Below, in pieces: positions 7,216-13,421 of a stretch of 13,421 bases of DNA. The notes below the pieces were generated by a model. The model was not told the DNA's origin and searched no databases. It saw only the letters and a list, made by a program, of their open reading frames with translations. Source of the DNA: Dehalococcoidia bacterium UBA1332. Lineage in GTDB: Bacteria; Chloroflexota; Dehalococcoidia; Lucifugimonadales; Lucifugimonadaceae. The position numbers and the translations under genes were made by a program. Each line of letters opens with the position of its first letter. Positions within the stretch are counted from its first letter, which is position 1. Location of the stretch: positions 1-13,421 of the forward strand of contig DBSW01000138.1 of NCBI GenBank assembly GCA_002306745.1. Reading direction: 5' to 3'.

Positions 7216-8184
7216 TTGAAGATTTTATTGACAGGGTGCGCTGGATTTATTGGTTCGCGTGTCTGCGATCTATTAGCAACGCGTAATCATGAAATACTTG
7301 GAATCGATAATTTGAGCGATTCATACGATGTCCGCATGAAACAATGGCGGGTTGACAATTTTCTTACTCCGAATGCGATTGAGTGGGTAAACACTGATAT
7401 CGGCGACCGGGATGCTGTTATGAAAATAATTAACGAGTTTCATCCGGACGCCGTAATTAATTTGGCTGCTCGGGCGGGGGTTAGGCAGTCTATCGACGAT
7501 CCATGGGCTTATTACCAAACAAATGTAACTGGAACTCTGAATCTTCTGGAAGGATGTAAAGAGGCCGGCACCTCTAGGTTTATATTGGCGTCGACTTCGA
7601 GTGTTTATGGAGCGAAAGCGCTGCCGTTTTCTGAAGAGACGGCGATTGATTCATTATTGTCTCCTTATGCCTCATCCAAAAAGGCTGCCGAGGATTTGTG
7701 TCGGCTATACAATCATTTGACAGGGATTGATGTGACAGTTTTCAGGTTTTTCACTGTTTATGGTCCATCTGGGCGACCAGACATGAGCATGTTCCGTTTC
7801 GTAAAATGGATCGTTGAAGAGGAACCTCTGAAACTGAATGGTGACGGCACACAGCAACGAGATTTTACTCACGTGGTAGATGTTGCTAGAGGAGTTGCAA
7901 GCTCTTTGTCTCGATCACCGGGATTTGAAATTATTAATCTTGGTTCAGATCGGCCCGTAGAATTGAACAAAGTCATTAATGAAATCGAATTAATGGTTGG
8001 TAAATCGGCTGACATTGTTCACTATCCTTTGCCGCAGACTGACGTCATAGCAACCTGGGCGAATATTAGCCGTGCACGTGAGTTAATTGATTGGGAGCCT
8101 GAGGTCGAACTACAAGCAGGTGTGGCAAGCGTGGTCGATTGGTATTTAGAGAATAGATCATGGGCCAAAGACATCGTTCTGTAG
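7216..8184 (+). CDS. UDP-glucuronate 4-epimerase-like SDR
   Basis: A 322-aa extended SDR that most probably interconverts UDP-glucuronate and UDP-galacturonate. Seen: TGCAGFIG near residues 6-13, D31 of GIDNLSDSYD, the segment RAGVRQSIDDP followed by YYQTNVTGT, STSSVYG, the catalytic Y151-x3-K155 (YASSK), and FFTVYGPSGRPDMS followed by QQRDFTHVVDV. The RAGVR and TVYGP-x-GRPDM motifs are the signature of the GAE/LpsL group. The start must be TTG because a TAG stop sits immediately before it; GGA at 7206-7208 gives a weak but well-spaced ribosome site. It leads a four-gene plus-strand operon and lies two genes upstream of Ugd, which would make its substrate. 46 nt separate it from the next gene. 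GDP-sugar or UDP-glucose epimerisation is less likely given the motifs. Confidence 0.9.
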   Translation: MKILLTGCAGFIGSRVCDLLATRNHEILGIDNLSDSYDVRMKQWRVDNFLTPNAIEWVNTDIGDRDAVMKIINEFHPDAVINLAARAGVRQSIDDPWAYYQTNVTGTLNLLEGCKEAGTSRFILASTSSVYGAKALPFSEETAIDSLLSPYASSKKAAEDLCRLYNHLTGIDVTVFRFFTVYGPSGRPDMSMFRFVKWIVEEEPLKLNGDGTQQRDFTHVVDVARGVASSLSRSPGFEIINLGSDRPVELNKVINEIELMVGKSADIVHYPLPQTDVIATWANISRARELIDWEPEVELQAGVASVVDWYLENRSWAKDIVL

Positions 8185-8217
8185 CTTTTTTACATGGTGC
8201 TGAAAATCGCAATCCTC

Positions 8218-8222
8218 GAGGG
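8218..8222 (+). promoter_or_regulatory. Shine-Dalgarno supporting TTG start of the TviB-like gene
   Basis: GAGGG lies eight bases before TTG at 8231. No ATG or GTG in frame lies between it and the Rossmann motif GLGYVG, so this site decides the start. Confidence 0.65.
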
Positions 8223-8230
8223 TTTGAACG

Positions 8231-9514
8231 TTGAGCGAATCAAAGCAAATAGTTGTTGTCGGACTCGGGTACGTCGGACTACCGCTTGCACTTGCGCTTG
8301 CTGGTGAATTTCCAACCGTTGGTTTTGATTCAGATCCCGTTCGCATAGAACAACTCGTGGATGGGTTTGATCGAAATCTAGAGATTGAATCTCAGCTTCT
8401 GTCGAAAAATAATCTGAGTTTCTCCTCTGATGAATCAGTTCTTGATGGTGCTGAGATGGTTGTGGTTACCGTCCCAACACCTGTGACCGATGATAAGCGT
8501 CCTGATCTAAGTATGCTCGAACGTGCTAGTGCAATGGTTGGTCGCTCATTAGAGCGTAACCCAGTTCGAAACTCTGTTCCGATAATTGTCTACGAATCGA
8601 CCACTTATCCGGGCTGCACTGAAGAATTTTGTGGCCCAATTATTGCGCAAGAATCAGGATTGCAATTAGGCATAGATTTTTTGCTCGGTTACTCGCCTGA
8701 AAGAACTAATTTCGGGGACGCTGAGCATACACTTGAGTCCATAACAAAAGTAGTTTCTGGTCAAACAGATTATGCATCCGAAAAGATTGCAGAAGTTTAC
8801 GGCAAAATTGCTAAAGCAGGCGTGCATCGTGCTTCAGGAATTAAAGTGGCAGAGGCTGCAAAAGTTATAGAAAACGTTCAGCGAGATCTTAACATTGCCC
8901 TTTTTAACGAGGCAGCGATGATTTTTGATCGGATGGGAATAAATTCAGCATCTGTGTTCGAAGCAGCAGGGACAAAATGGAATTTTCAGAGGTATCAACC
9001 CGGGTTGGTTGGCGGTCACTGTATACCTGTCGATCCCTATTATTTGACTTATGCTGCTGAACAAGTCAGCTACGATGCAAAAGTGATTCTTGCCGGTAGA
9101 CGGTTCAATGAAGAAATGGTGAATTTAGTAGCGGATAAAGTAACCACAATGATTGAAAGCACTGGCAGACTAGCATCTGAATCAAGTGTGCTGGTACTTG
9201 GTCAGACTTTTAAAGCCAACGTAGCAGACTTTAGAAATAGCAAAGCGAAAACGCTTTATTCAATTCTGTTGGGCTCTTGTCGAAGTGTTGATTCGTACGA
9301 TCCATATGAAGATACTTCTTTATCAAATGATCATTTATTCGAATCAGATGTTAAATATGATGCTGTGATACTAGCTGTAGGCCACGGACAGTTCATAACT
9401 TCTGCAAGAAAGATAGTGGATTTGGTTGAGTCAAACGGTGTGTTGGTCGATTTAGCGGATGTATTTGCACCTGAAATAATCTCAAACTCGGATGTCAATT
9501 TCTGGAAGCTTTAG
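8231..9514 (+). CDS. tviB: UDP-N-acetylhexosamine 6-dehydrogenase, TviB/WbpA/WbpO-like
   Basis: A 427-aa NAD-dependent nucleotide-sugar dehydrogenase that oxidises C6 of a UDP-N-acetylhexosamine to the uronic acid. Seen: VVVGLGYVGLPLA at about 8-20, the three-domain UDPGDH layout, PTPVTD, ESTTYPGCTEE, GYSPERTNFGD followed by TLESITKVVSG, the central helix with KVIENVQRDLNIA, catalytic C264 in VGGHCIPVDPYYL, and a C-terminal VLVLGQTFKANVADFRNS. The ESTxYPGCTEE, GYSPERxNxGD and GGHCIPVDPYY blocks separate this branch (Vi antigen TviB, WbpA, WbpO) from UDP-glucose dehydrogenase. UDP-GlcNAc versus UDP-GalNAc preference cannot be decided. The TTG start has GAGGG eight bases upstream. The spacing of 14 nt to the downstream ugd gene indicates one operon. 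Confidence 0.93.
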   Translation: MSESKQIVVVGLGYVGLPLALALAGEFPTVGFDSDPVRIEQLVDGFDRNLEIESQLLSKNNLSFSSDESVLDGAEMVVVTVPTPVTDDKRPDLSMLERASAMVGRSLERNPVRNSVPIIVYESTTYPGCTEEFCGPIIAQESGLQLGIDFLLGYSPERTNFGDAEHTLESITKVVSGQTDYASEKIAEVYGKIAKAGVHRASGIKVAEAAKVIENVQRDLNIALFNEAAMIFDRMGINSASVFEAAGTKWNFQRYQPGLVGGHCIPVDPYYLTYAAEQVSYDAKVILAGRRFNEEMVNLVADKVTTMIESTGRLASESSVLVLGQTFKANVADFRNSKAKTLYSILLGSCRSVDSYDPYEDTSLSNDHLFESDVKYDAVILAVGHGQFITSARKIVDLVESNGVLVDLADVFAPEIISNSDVNFWKL

Positions 9515-9516
9515 AT

Positions 9517-9522
9517 AAAGGG
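9517..9522 (+). promoter_or_regulatory. Shine-Dalgarno supporting TTG start of ugd
   Basis: AAAGGG lies six bases before the TTG at 9529 and just after the TAG of the preceding gene, supporting TTG initiation and operon coupling. Confidence 0.6.
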
Positions 9523-9528
9523 TCTCAA

Positions 9529-10899
9529 TTGAAAAATATTGGTGTTATTGGGGGGGCAGGATACGTCGGGCTTGTGACCGGTGTAGGTTTAGCTGCATTA
9601 GGTCATAAAGTTATTTCGATGGATTTGGATCGGCACAGGGTGGACCTGCTACGGCAAGGCCGATCAGCTGTATATGAACAAGGTCTTGAGGATTTGCTTG
9701 CGGAACTCAGTTCCAGAGGTCAAATTACTTTTACTGATAATCCAGCAGAAACTGTGCAGGCCAGTGATGTGTTATTTGTCGCTGTAGGAACTCCGTCACT
9801 AGATAACGGAGGGGCAGATCTTTCGGCGGTTATTACCGTTGCCGAACAGATTAGAGAGTATATCTCTAAGTACACGGTTATAGTCGTGAAAAGTACTGTG
9901 CCTGTTGGAACTTTAGGTGCAATAACTGAAATCCTATCTCATACACTTACTGAAGGTGAAGACTTTGATGTGGTTTCAAACCCTGAATTTTTGCGCGAAG
10001 GAACGGGCCTCATCGATTTTTTTGCTCCATCAAGAATAATTGTTGGTAGTGATTCAAAACGTGCGAAGTCAGTTTTACGAGAAATCTATGAACCTTTGCT
10101 TGACGGTTCTGCAGTTGTTCAGATTCCATGGCTAGATCCGGATAACACGATTTCCTATCTTGAAACCGATGCCGTTTCCGCTCAAATGACTAAGTACGCC
10201 GCAAATGCATTTCTTGCAACCAGAATTTCTTTCATTAATGAAATTGCAGGTTTATCCGAAAAAGTCGGTGGGAATATCGAAGACATTGTTAAAGGGTTGG
10301 GTATGGATCCGCGAATTGGATCAGCCTATCTTCAACCCGGTATCGGTTTCGGTGGACCTTGTCTTGATAAGGATCTACGAGCATTGATCACTGTGGCCGG
10401 TGAAAATTCTTATGAAGCAGTTATGTTAAATGGTGTTCTGAATCGTAATGAATTGCAGTTACGGGAGATGGTCAACAAGATTACGCTTGCGGTTGGTCCT
10501 AGTTTGTATCGGAAGAGAATTGCATTGTTGGGATTATCGTTTAAGGAAGGTACAAACGACGTACGCAATTCAATATCGATCAGGTTATATAGATTGCTGA
10601 ATGACCTTGGTGCGAGTGTTGTGGGCCATGACGTGTTAGCCACAGACGAGGTGGCGATACTTGAGCCTAAATTCGAAGTTTATGCAGATTTACCATCAGT
10701 TCTAAATGGGGCAGAGGTGATCGTGTTGTTGAATCGTGAGGATATCTATTCATCAATAGATTGGAGTAAAGTTTCGTTTGGACCTAAACAGCCTCATGTG
10801 CTTGACACACGGGGTATTTTGAATGTTCGGGAACTACAAAAACTAGACATCTCTTACGATGTACTAGGATCTGCAAAAAGCCCTAAAAAGCTCAGTTAG
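9529..10899 (+). CDS. ugd: UDP-glucose 6-dehydrogenase
   Basis: A 456-aa enzyme of the UDP-glucose/GDP-mannose dehydrogenase superfamily that makes UDP-glucuronate from UDP-glucose with two NAD. Seen: IGVIGGAGYVGLVTG at the N-terminus, VAVGTPSLDNGGADLS, VVKSTVPVGT, SNPEFLREGTGLIDFFAPSR, AANAFLATRISFINE with the QMTKYAANAF helix, GLGMDPRIGSAYLQPGIGFGG leading to catalytic C278 in GGPCLDKDL, and the C-terminal LLGLSFKEGTNDVRNS. These are the TuaD/Ugd blocks, clearly different from the neighbouring TviB-like dehydrogenase despite the shared fold. The TTG start has AAAGGG six bases upstream. The product would feed the UDP-glucuronate 4-epimerase encoded two genes upstream. The C-terminus ends in a lysine-rich tail. 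Both function and frame are well supported. Confidence 0.96.
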   Translation: MKNIGVIGGAGYVGLVTGVGLAALGHKVISMDLDRHRVDLLRQGRSAVYEQGLEDLLAELSSRGQITFTDNPAETVQASDVLFVAVGTPSLDNGGADLSAVITVAEQIREYISKYTVIVVKSTVPVGTLGAITEILSHTLTEGEDFDVVSNPEFLREGTGLIDFFAPSRIIVGSDSKRAKSVLREIYEPLLDGSAVVQIPWLDPDNTISYLETDAVSAQMTKYAANAFLATRISFINEIAGLSEKVGGNIEDIVKGLGMDPRIGSAYLQPGIGFGGPCLDKDLRALITVAGENSYEAVMLNGVLNRNELQLREMVNKITLAVGPSLYRKRIALLGLSFKEGTNDVRNSISIRLYRLLNDLGASVVGHDVLATDEVAILEPKFEVYADLPSVLNGAEVIVLLNREDIYSSIDWSKVSFGPKQPHVLDTRGILNVRELQKLDISYDVLGSAKSPKKLS

Positions 10900-10948
10900 A
10901 TGCTCGTATGAGCTAAAATCATTTAACGAATCAGTGACTAAATTTTGT

Positions 10949-10953
10949 GAGGT
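10949..10953 (+). promoter_or_regulatory. Shine-Dalgarno pointing to an ATC start
   Basis: GAGGT, a five-base match to the anti-Shine-Dalgarno, is followed by six A residues and then ATC at 10960. No ATG, GTG or TTG lies at workable distance in the frame of the following gene. This spacing is the main evidence that translation begins at ATC. Confidence 0.6.
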
Positions 10954-10959
10954 AAAAAA

Positions 10960-11898
10960 ATCTCGACTCGAACTGCTCTTGTTACCGGTGCTGCTGGATT
11001 CATAGGATCTCATTTGGTGGATCGTCTGTTGGTCAATGGGGATACCGTAGTTGGTGTCGATGATCTGTCTTCAGGAAAATTGTCTAATCTGCCTGAGGAG
11101 TTAGATCTTAGACATCTCGATATTCGAGATTCCAGACTTAAAGATGTATTCGATGAAGTTCGACCTGATGTGGTGTTTCATCTTGCTGCGCAAATTAGTG
11201 TTTCGAACTCGGCACGAAATCCTAAATTAGATGCTGACGTTAACATAGGAGGAGCACTGAATCTGCTTGAGTGCATGAAGACTCAAGATTCCAATGGCGC
11301 AAGCCTTGTCTATGTGACTTCTGGTGGCACTGCTTATGGTCAACCTGAAGTTTTGCCGGCTGACGAAAATACTCCTATACGCCCTCTTTCCCCTTATGGT
11401 GCTTCGAAATTCACAGTAGAAACATATTTGCCTATTTATGAAAACCTGAGCAGGCTGACCTATTCGGTCATACGGCTAGGCAATGTATATGGACCTCGAC
11501 AGGATCCGCATGGGGAAGCAGGTGTCGTCGCGATATTCAGTCGAGCTATGTTGGCTGGAACGTCACTAAAAATATTCGGTGATGGCACTGATGAACGCGA
11601 TTATGTATATGTTGACGATGTTGTCGAGGCGATCCTTCGTGCGGGAGCCAGGGGGCATCGTGGTCCATTCAATATTGGGTCAGGTTTAGGTACGAGTACT
11701 AACAGGATTTTTGAGTTATTAGCTGAATATTGCTCACACGAACATCCGCCTGAGTATGGCGAGTCACGGCCTGGTGACATTAAAGCTATAGCCCTCGATT
11801 CCAAAAAGGCAAAAATAGAGTTGGGGTGGGAGCCGATAGTTAGTTTGGAAGACGGTTTGAGAGCCACTGTTGAATGGTTCAAGGCGCATCCAATTTAA
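10960..11898 (+). CDS. GalE-like nucleotide-sugar 4-epimerase, probable ATC start
   Basis: 312 aa when started at ATC 10960. An extended SDR, most like short bacterial UDP-glucose/UDP-N-acetylglucosamine 4-epimerases. Seen: first strand and binding loop ALVTGAAGFIGS at about 5-16, VDDLSSGK, HLAAQISVSNSARNP followed by DVNIGGALNLLE, VTSGGTAYG, catalytic Y146-x3-K150 (YGASK), RLGNVYGPRQDPHGEAGVVAIF, FGDGTDERDYVYVDD and FNIGSG. The frame is open from 10951 after a TGA, and the only initiation-like codon before the binding loop is ATC. The first TTG, at 11014, would delete the first strand and the whole GxxGxxG loop and cannot give a working epimerase. Last gene of the uronate operon, 60 nt after ugd. 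It may supply UDP-GalNAc for the TviB-like enzyme or UDP-galactose. A single-base error turning ATG into ATC is the alternative explanation. Confidence 0.88.
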   Translation: MSTRTALVTGAAGFIGSHLVDRLLVNGDTVVGVDDLSSGKLSNLPEELDLRHLDIRDSRLKDVFDEVRPDVVFHLAAQISVSNSARNPKLDADVNIGGALNLLECMKTQDSNGASLVYVTSGGTAYGQPEVLPADENTPIRPLSPYGASKFTVETYLPIYENLSRLTYSVIRLGNVYGPRQDPHGEAGVVAIFSRAMLAGTSLKIFGDGTDERDYVYVDDVVEAILRAGARGHRGPFNIGSGLGTSTNRIFELLAEYCSHEHPPEYGESRPGDIKAIALDSKKAKIELGWEPIVSLEDGLRATVEWFKAHPI

Positions 11899-11977
11899 AA
11901 ATTTTTTGGCTCTATTTGTTAGTCGAGTGTCTGGTTCCTGCGGCTCCGATTATCTATCGCTCATACAAGTTTGTTGG
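11899..11977. other. Convergent intergenic gap without a clear terminator
   Basis: This 79-bp gap separates the ends of the uronate operon and the Gfo/Idh gene. An A/T run (around 11898-11910) follows the GalE-like stop but no GC-rich stem precedes it, so I do not call a terminator. Confidence 0.4.
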
Positions 11978-13198
11978 TTAGGAATCCTCTGATCTGTCCA
12001 AAGAATTCAGTTCGGGTGCCGGCTTAATACCTTTTGTCCCCATTTCTGAATGGACAATGCTCATTGCTTGATGATGTGGAATCCCATCATCTCTAATTTG
12101 TTGATAACGATTTTCATCGATTTTTGATCGGTCAAGGAAACCTCTAATGTCGTATCTTTCCGTATCTTCGAGTTCGAATTTCCCTTCCTTAATCATCAAA
12201 TCCAATGGGTATTCTTTTTCTTTCAAGGGAAGCTGGATCACTCTGTTTTGACGTGCGGATTCATATATTGCCATCATGATTTCTACTGTTTCTCTGGCGA
12301 TACGACCTGAGCCACGACTTTCCTTGCCAGTTTCGATCCAATTTATTAATTCGCGTGTCTGGGCGGCATTTGTATTACCACCAATGGCCTGGTCACCATC
12401 TTTGAGACCCAGATCTATGCTTTCCCAACCTTTTGTTTCCGCGTTGAAAAGTTTCAGCACCGTTTCTGTCACATGTAACATCCCCTCCGTGCCACGGATG
12501 AAGAATTTACCGGCGTCACAGTTGCGATCCCAAAGATCAGATTGAATGAAGAATTGGAGGCTGCCCCCGAAGTGGATTAGGCCCATGCAAGAATCTTCAA
12601 TGGCAGTGTCGCGTTCGAACTTGTTAGTGCGACGTTCTACCGCTCCCATCACCCATTCTGCGACCGGATCGCCGAGAATGTATCTAGCTCCATCGATTGA
12701 ATGCGTGCCCCAGTTCGCAAGTCCTTCTTTTACGCGTAGATCTGCCCTTAGTGGGATACCAATTGCGCCATCTTCTACTAATTGGTGTGCCTTTTCCCAT
12801 CCCGGCGTGAATCGACGTTGGTGTGAAATCGCAAGTTTGACACCATTTACTTCGCAAACTTCTACCATTACATCTGCTCTGCCCATCCCGATTGCCATTG
12901 GCTTTTCGCAGATAATTCCTTTTACGGTTGGCCCTACCGCTACCTCAGCGGTGACCGTGTCATGTAGTAAGTGCCAAACACAAATGCTAACGATGTCTGG
13001 TTTTGCACTTTGAAGCATCTCCGATACGGTTGCATAACCTTCTGGAATTCCATACTGATTTTTGTACATTTCTCTTGCGGGTGCCAGTGGGTCGACAACC
13101 GCCACGACATCGATGTTGTCAATTCGCTCGTAACCTTGCATATGGGCTTGACCGATTGATCCGCAACCTACGATTGCTGCTCTATATTGATTGTTCAT
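11978..13198 (-). CDS. Gfo/Idh/MocA-family NAD(P)-dependent oxidoreductase
   Basis: 406 aa. Family members oxidise or reduce sugars, inositols or sugar nucleotides. Seen: N-terminal Rossmann loop VGCGSIGQAH at 10-19, the acidic D36 after strand two, the family motif EKP at 98-100, HQRRF at 126-130, and W163-GTHSID with H166 and D169 in the place of the catalytic HxxD. Most relatives are 330-380 aa; this one carries a charged tail of about 80 residues after the core (from about 325), including QIRDDGIPHHQAMSIVH. The ATG has AGGA/TAGGA (13207-13211) eight bases upstream. It is convergent to the uronate operon, so its link to it is only by location. A WbpB-like 3-dehydrogenase role with the TviB-like and DegT enzymes is possible, but WbpB is shorter and usually adjacent to its partners. 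A catabolic sugar or inositol dehydrogenase is equally possible. Confidence 0.9.
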   Translation of the reverse strand: MNNQYRAAIVGCGSIGQAHMQGYERIDNIDVVAVVDPLAPAREMYKNQYGIPEGYATVSEMLQSAKPDIVSICVWHLLHDTVTAEVAVGPTVKGIICEKPMAIGMGRADVMVEVCEVNGVKLAISHQRRFTPGWEKAHQLVEDGAIGIPLRADLRVKEGLANWGTHSIDGARYILGDPVAEWVMGAVERRTNKFERDTAIEDSCMGLIHFGGSLQFFIQSDLWDRNCDAGKFFIRGTEGMLHVTETVLKLFNAETKGWESIDLGLKDGDQAIGGNTNAAQTRELINWIETGKESRGSGRIARETVEIMMAIYESARQNRVIQLPLKEKEYPLDLMIKEGKFELEDTERYDIRGFLDRSKIDENRYQQIRDDGIPHHQAMSIVHSEMGTKGIKPAPELNSLDRSEDS

Positions 13199-13302
13199 TG
13201 ACCGGGTCCTAATGAGGGAATTGGATAGATCATTCGGAAGTTTACGCTTGTTTTATCGTGCACCCAAATTAATGCCCCAACTACGTAAATGTGTCCGTCA
13301 AT

Positions 13303-13421
13303 TTACACAAAGAACATTGGTAGGTTTTCGGTTTTCCCAAGAATAAACATTCCTCCTAAAGTTAGACTGAATACTGCTATAAGGATGCCGAATGCTGTGT
13401 GGATTTTGCTATGAGCGCTTG
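13303..13421 (-). CDS. C-terminal fragment of an unidentified membrane protein (cut by window edge)
   Basis: The minus-strand frame is open from the window edge to a TAA at 13303-13305 and gives 38 residues. It contains a hydrophobic stretch of about 18 residues (AFGILIAVFSLTLGGMFI) followed by a short polar tail, as expected for the last transmembrane helix of a membrane protein. An in-frame ATG preceded by AGGAGG-like bases sits inside the stretch but would give only 16 residues. I do not recognise the family. It lies 104 nt upstream of the Gfo/Idh start in the same direction, so the two may share a transcript. Confidence 0.42.
   Translation of the reverse strand, partial: SAHSKIHTAFGILIAVFSLTLGGMFILGKTENLPMFFV

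Noticed and set aside
10889..10914. AGCTCA/TGAGCT inverted repeat at the end of ugd as a terminator
   Set aside because: The 6-bp stem has a 14-base loop and is followed by AAAATC, not a T-run; the next gene has its own ribosome site and seems to be in the same operon.
12546..13013. 155-codon open frame opposite the Gfo/Idh gene
   Set aside because: It lies fully inside a gene with clear family motifs on the other strand; its translation is Ser/Pro/Thr-rich, as expected of an antisense shadow.
3776..13198. A definite WbpA/WbpB/WbpE pathway to UDP-ManNAc(3NAc)A
   Set aside because: Members of the right families are present but scattered on both strands; the Gfo/Idh protein is longer than WbpB, and no WbpD acetyltransferase or WbpI epimerase is visible. 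It is kept only as a possibility.
13285..13306. GTAAAT/ATTTAC inverted repeat near the end of the edge fragment
   Set aside because: AT-only stem with a 10-base loop and no T-run on the minus strand; it overlaps the stop codon, so a terminator call is not supported.
1..13421. CRISPR arrays, tRNA/rRNA genes, insertion sequences, toxin-antitoxin or phage-defence genes
   Set aside because: No repeated spacer structure, RNA gene signature, transposase or defence motif was seen on either strand.

Overview
The window is bacterial DNA of moderate-to-low GC (judged by eye). It is densely packed with enzymes that make activated sugars for a surface polysaccharide or glycan (capsule, O-antigen-like or S-layer/exopolysaccharide). 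Eleven complete genes and one edge fragment are supported. Nothing in the sequence identifies the phylum securely. No rRNA, tRNA, CRISPR, insertion sequence, glycosyltransferase, flippase or polymerase is visible, so this is probably the precursor-synthesis part of a larger polysaccharide locus.

Layout. (1) 142-1056 (+) is an extended SDR (sugar epimerase/reductase-like). It meets tail to tail, with no base between the two stop codons, with 1057-2946 (-), a membrane-anchored CapD/WbpM/PglF-type nucleotide-sugar 4,6-dehydratase. (2) A 259-bp divergent spacer leads to 3206-3709 (+), a small KdsC/NeuA-tail-like HAD phosphatase. (3) On the minus strand, a sugar-nucleotide epimerase (4900-5865) is followed 17 nt later by a DegT/DnrJ/EryC1 PLP aminotransferase (3776-4882), probably as one operon. 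(4) A second divergent spacer leads to a class I methyltransferase (6124-6927, +). (5) After a 288-bp AT-rich gap comes the best-defined unit, a + strand uronate operon: UDP-glucuronate 4-epimerase-like (7216), TviB/WbpA-like nucleotide-sugar 6-dehydrogenase (8231), UDP-glucose 6-dehydrogenase Ugd (9529) and a GalE-like epimerase (10960). Its spacers are 46, 14 and 60 nt. (6) Convergent to it is a Gfo/Idh/MocA oxidoreductase (11978-13198, -). The right edge holds the last 38 codons of a probable membrane protein (-).

How the genes could work together (inference). Ugd plus the GAE-like epimerase would turn UDP-glucose into UDP-glucuronate and UDP-galacturonate. The TviB-like enzyme plus the GalE-like epimerase would make N-acetyl-hexosaminuronates such as UDP-GalNAcA. 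The CapD-type dehydratase and the aminotransferase could supply a 6-deoxy-amino sugar. The aminotransferase, TviB-like enzyme and Gfo/Idh could alternatively form a WbpA/WbpB/WbpE-like route. The methyltransferase and HAD phosphatase would be accessory.

The most notable sequence-level points are a GalE-like gene whose only full-length start is an ATC behind a well-placed GAGGT Shine-Dalgarno, heavy use of TTG starts, a stop-on-stop TGATCA junction, and several short palindromes or repeats in the spacers. I see no convincing undescribed system. The window reads as a mosaic but recognisable sugar-nucleotide locus.
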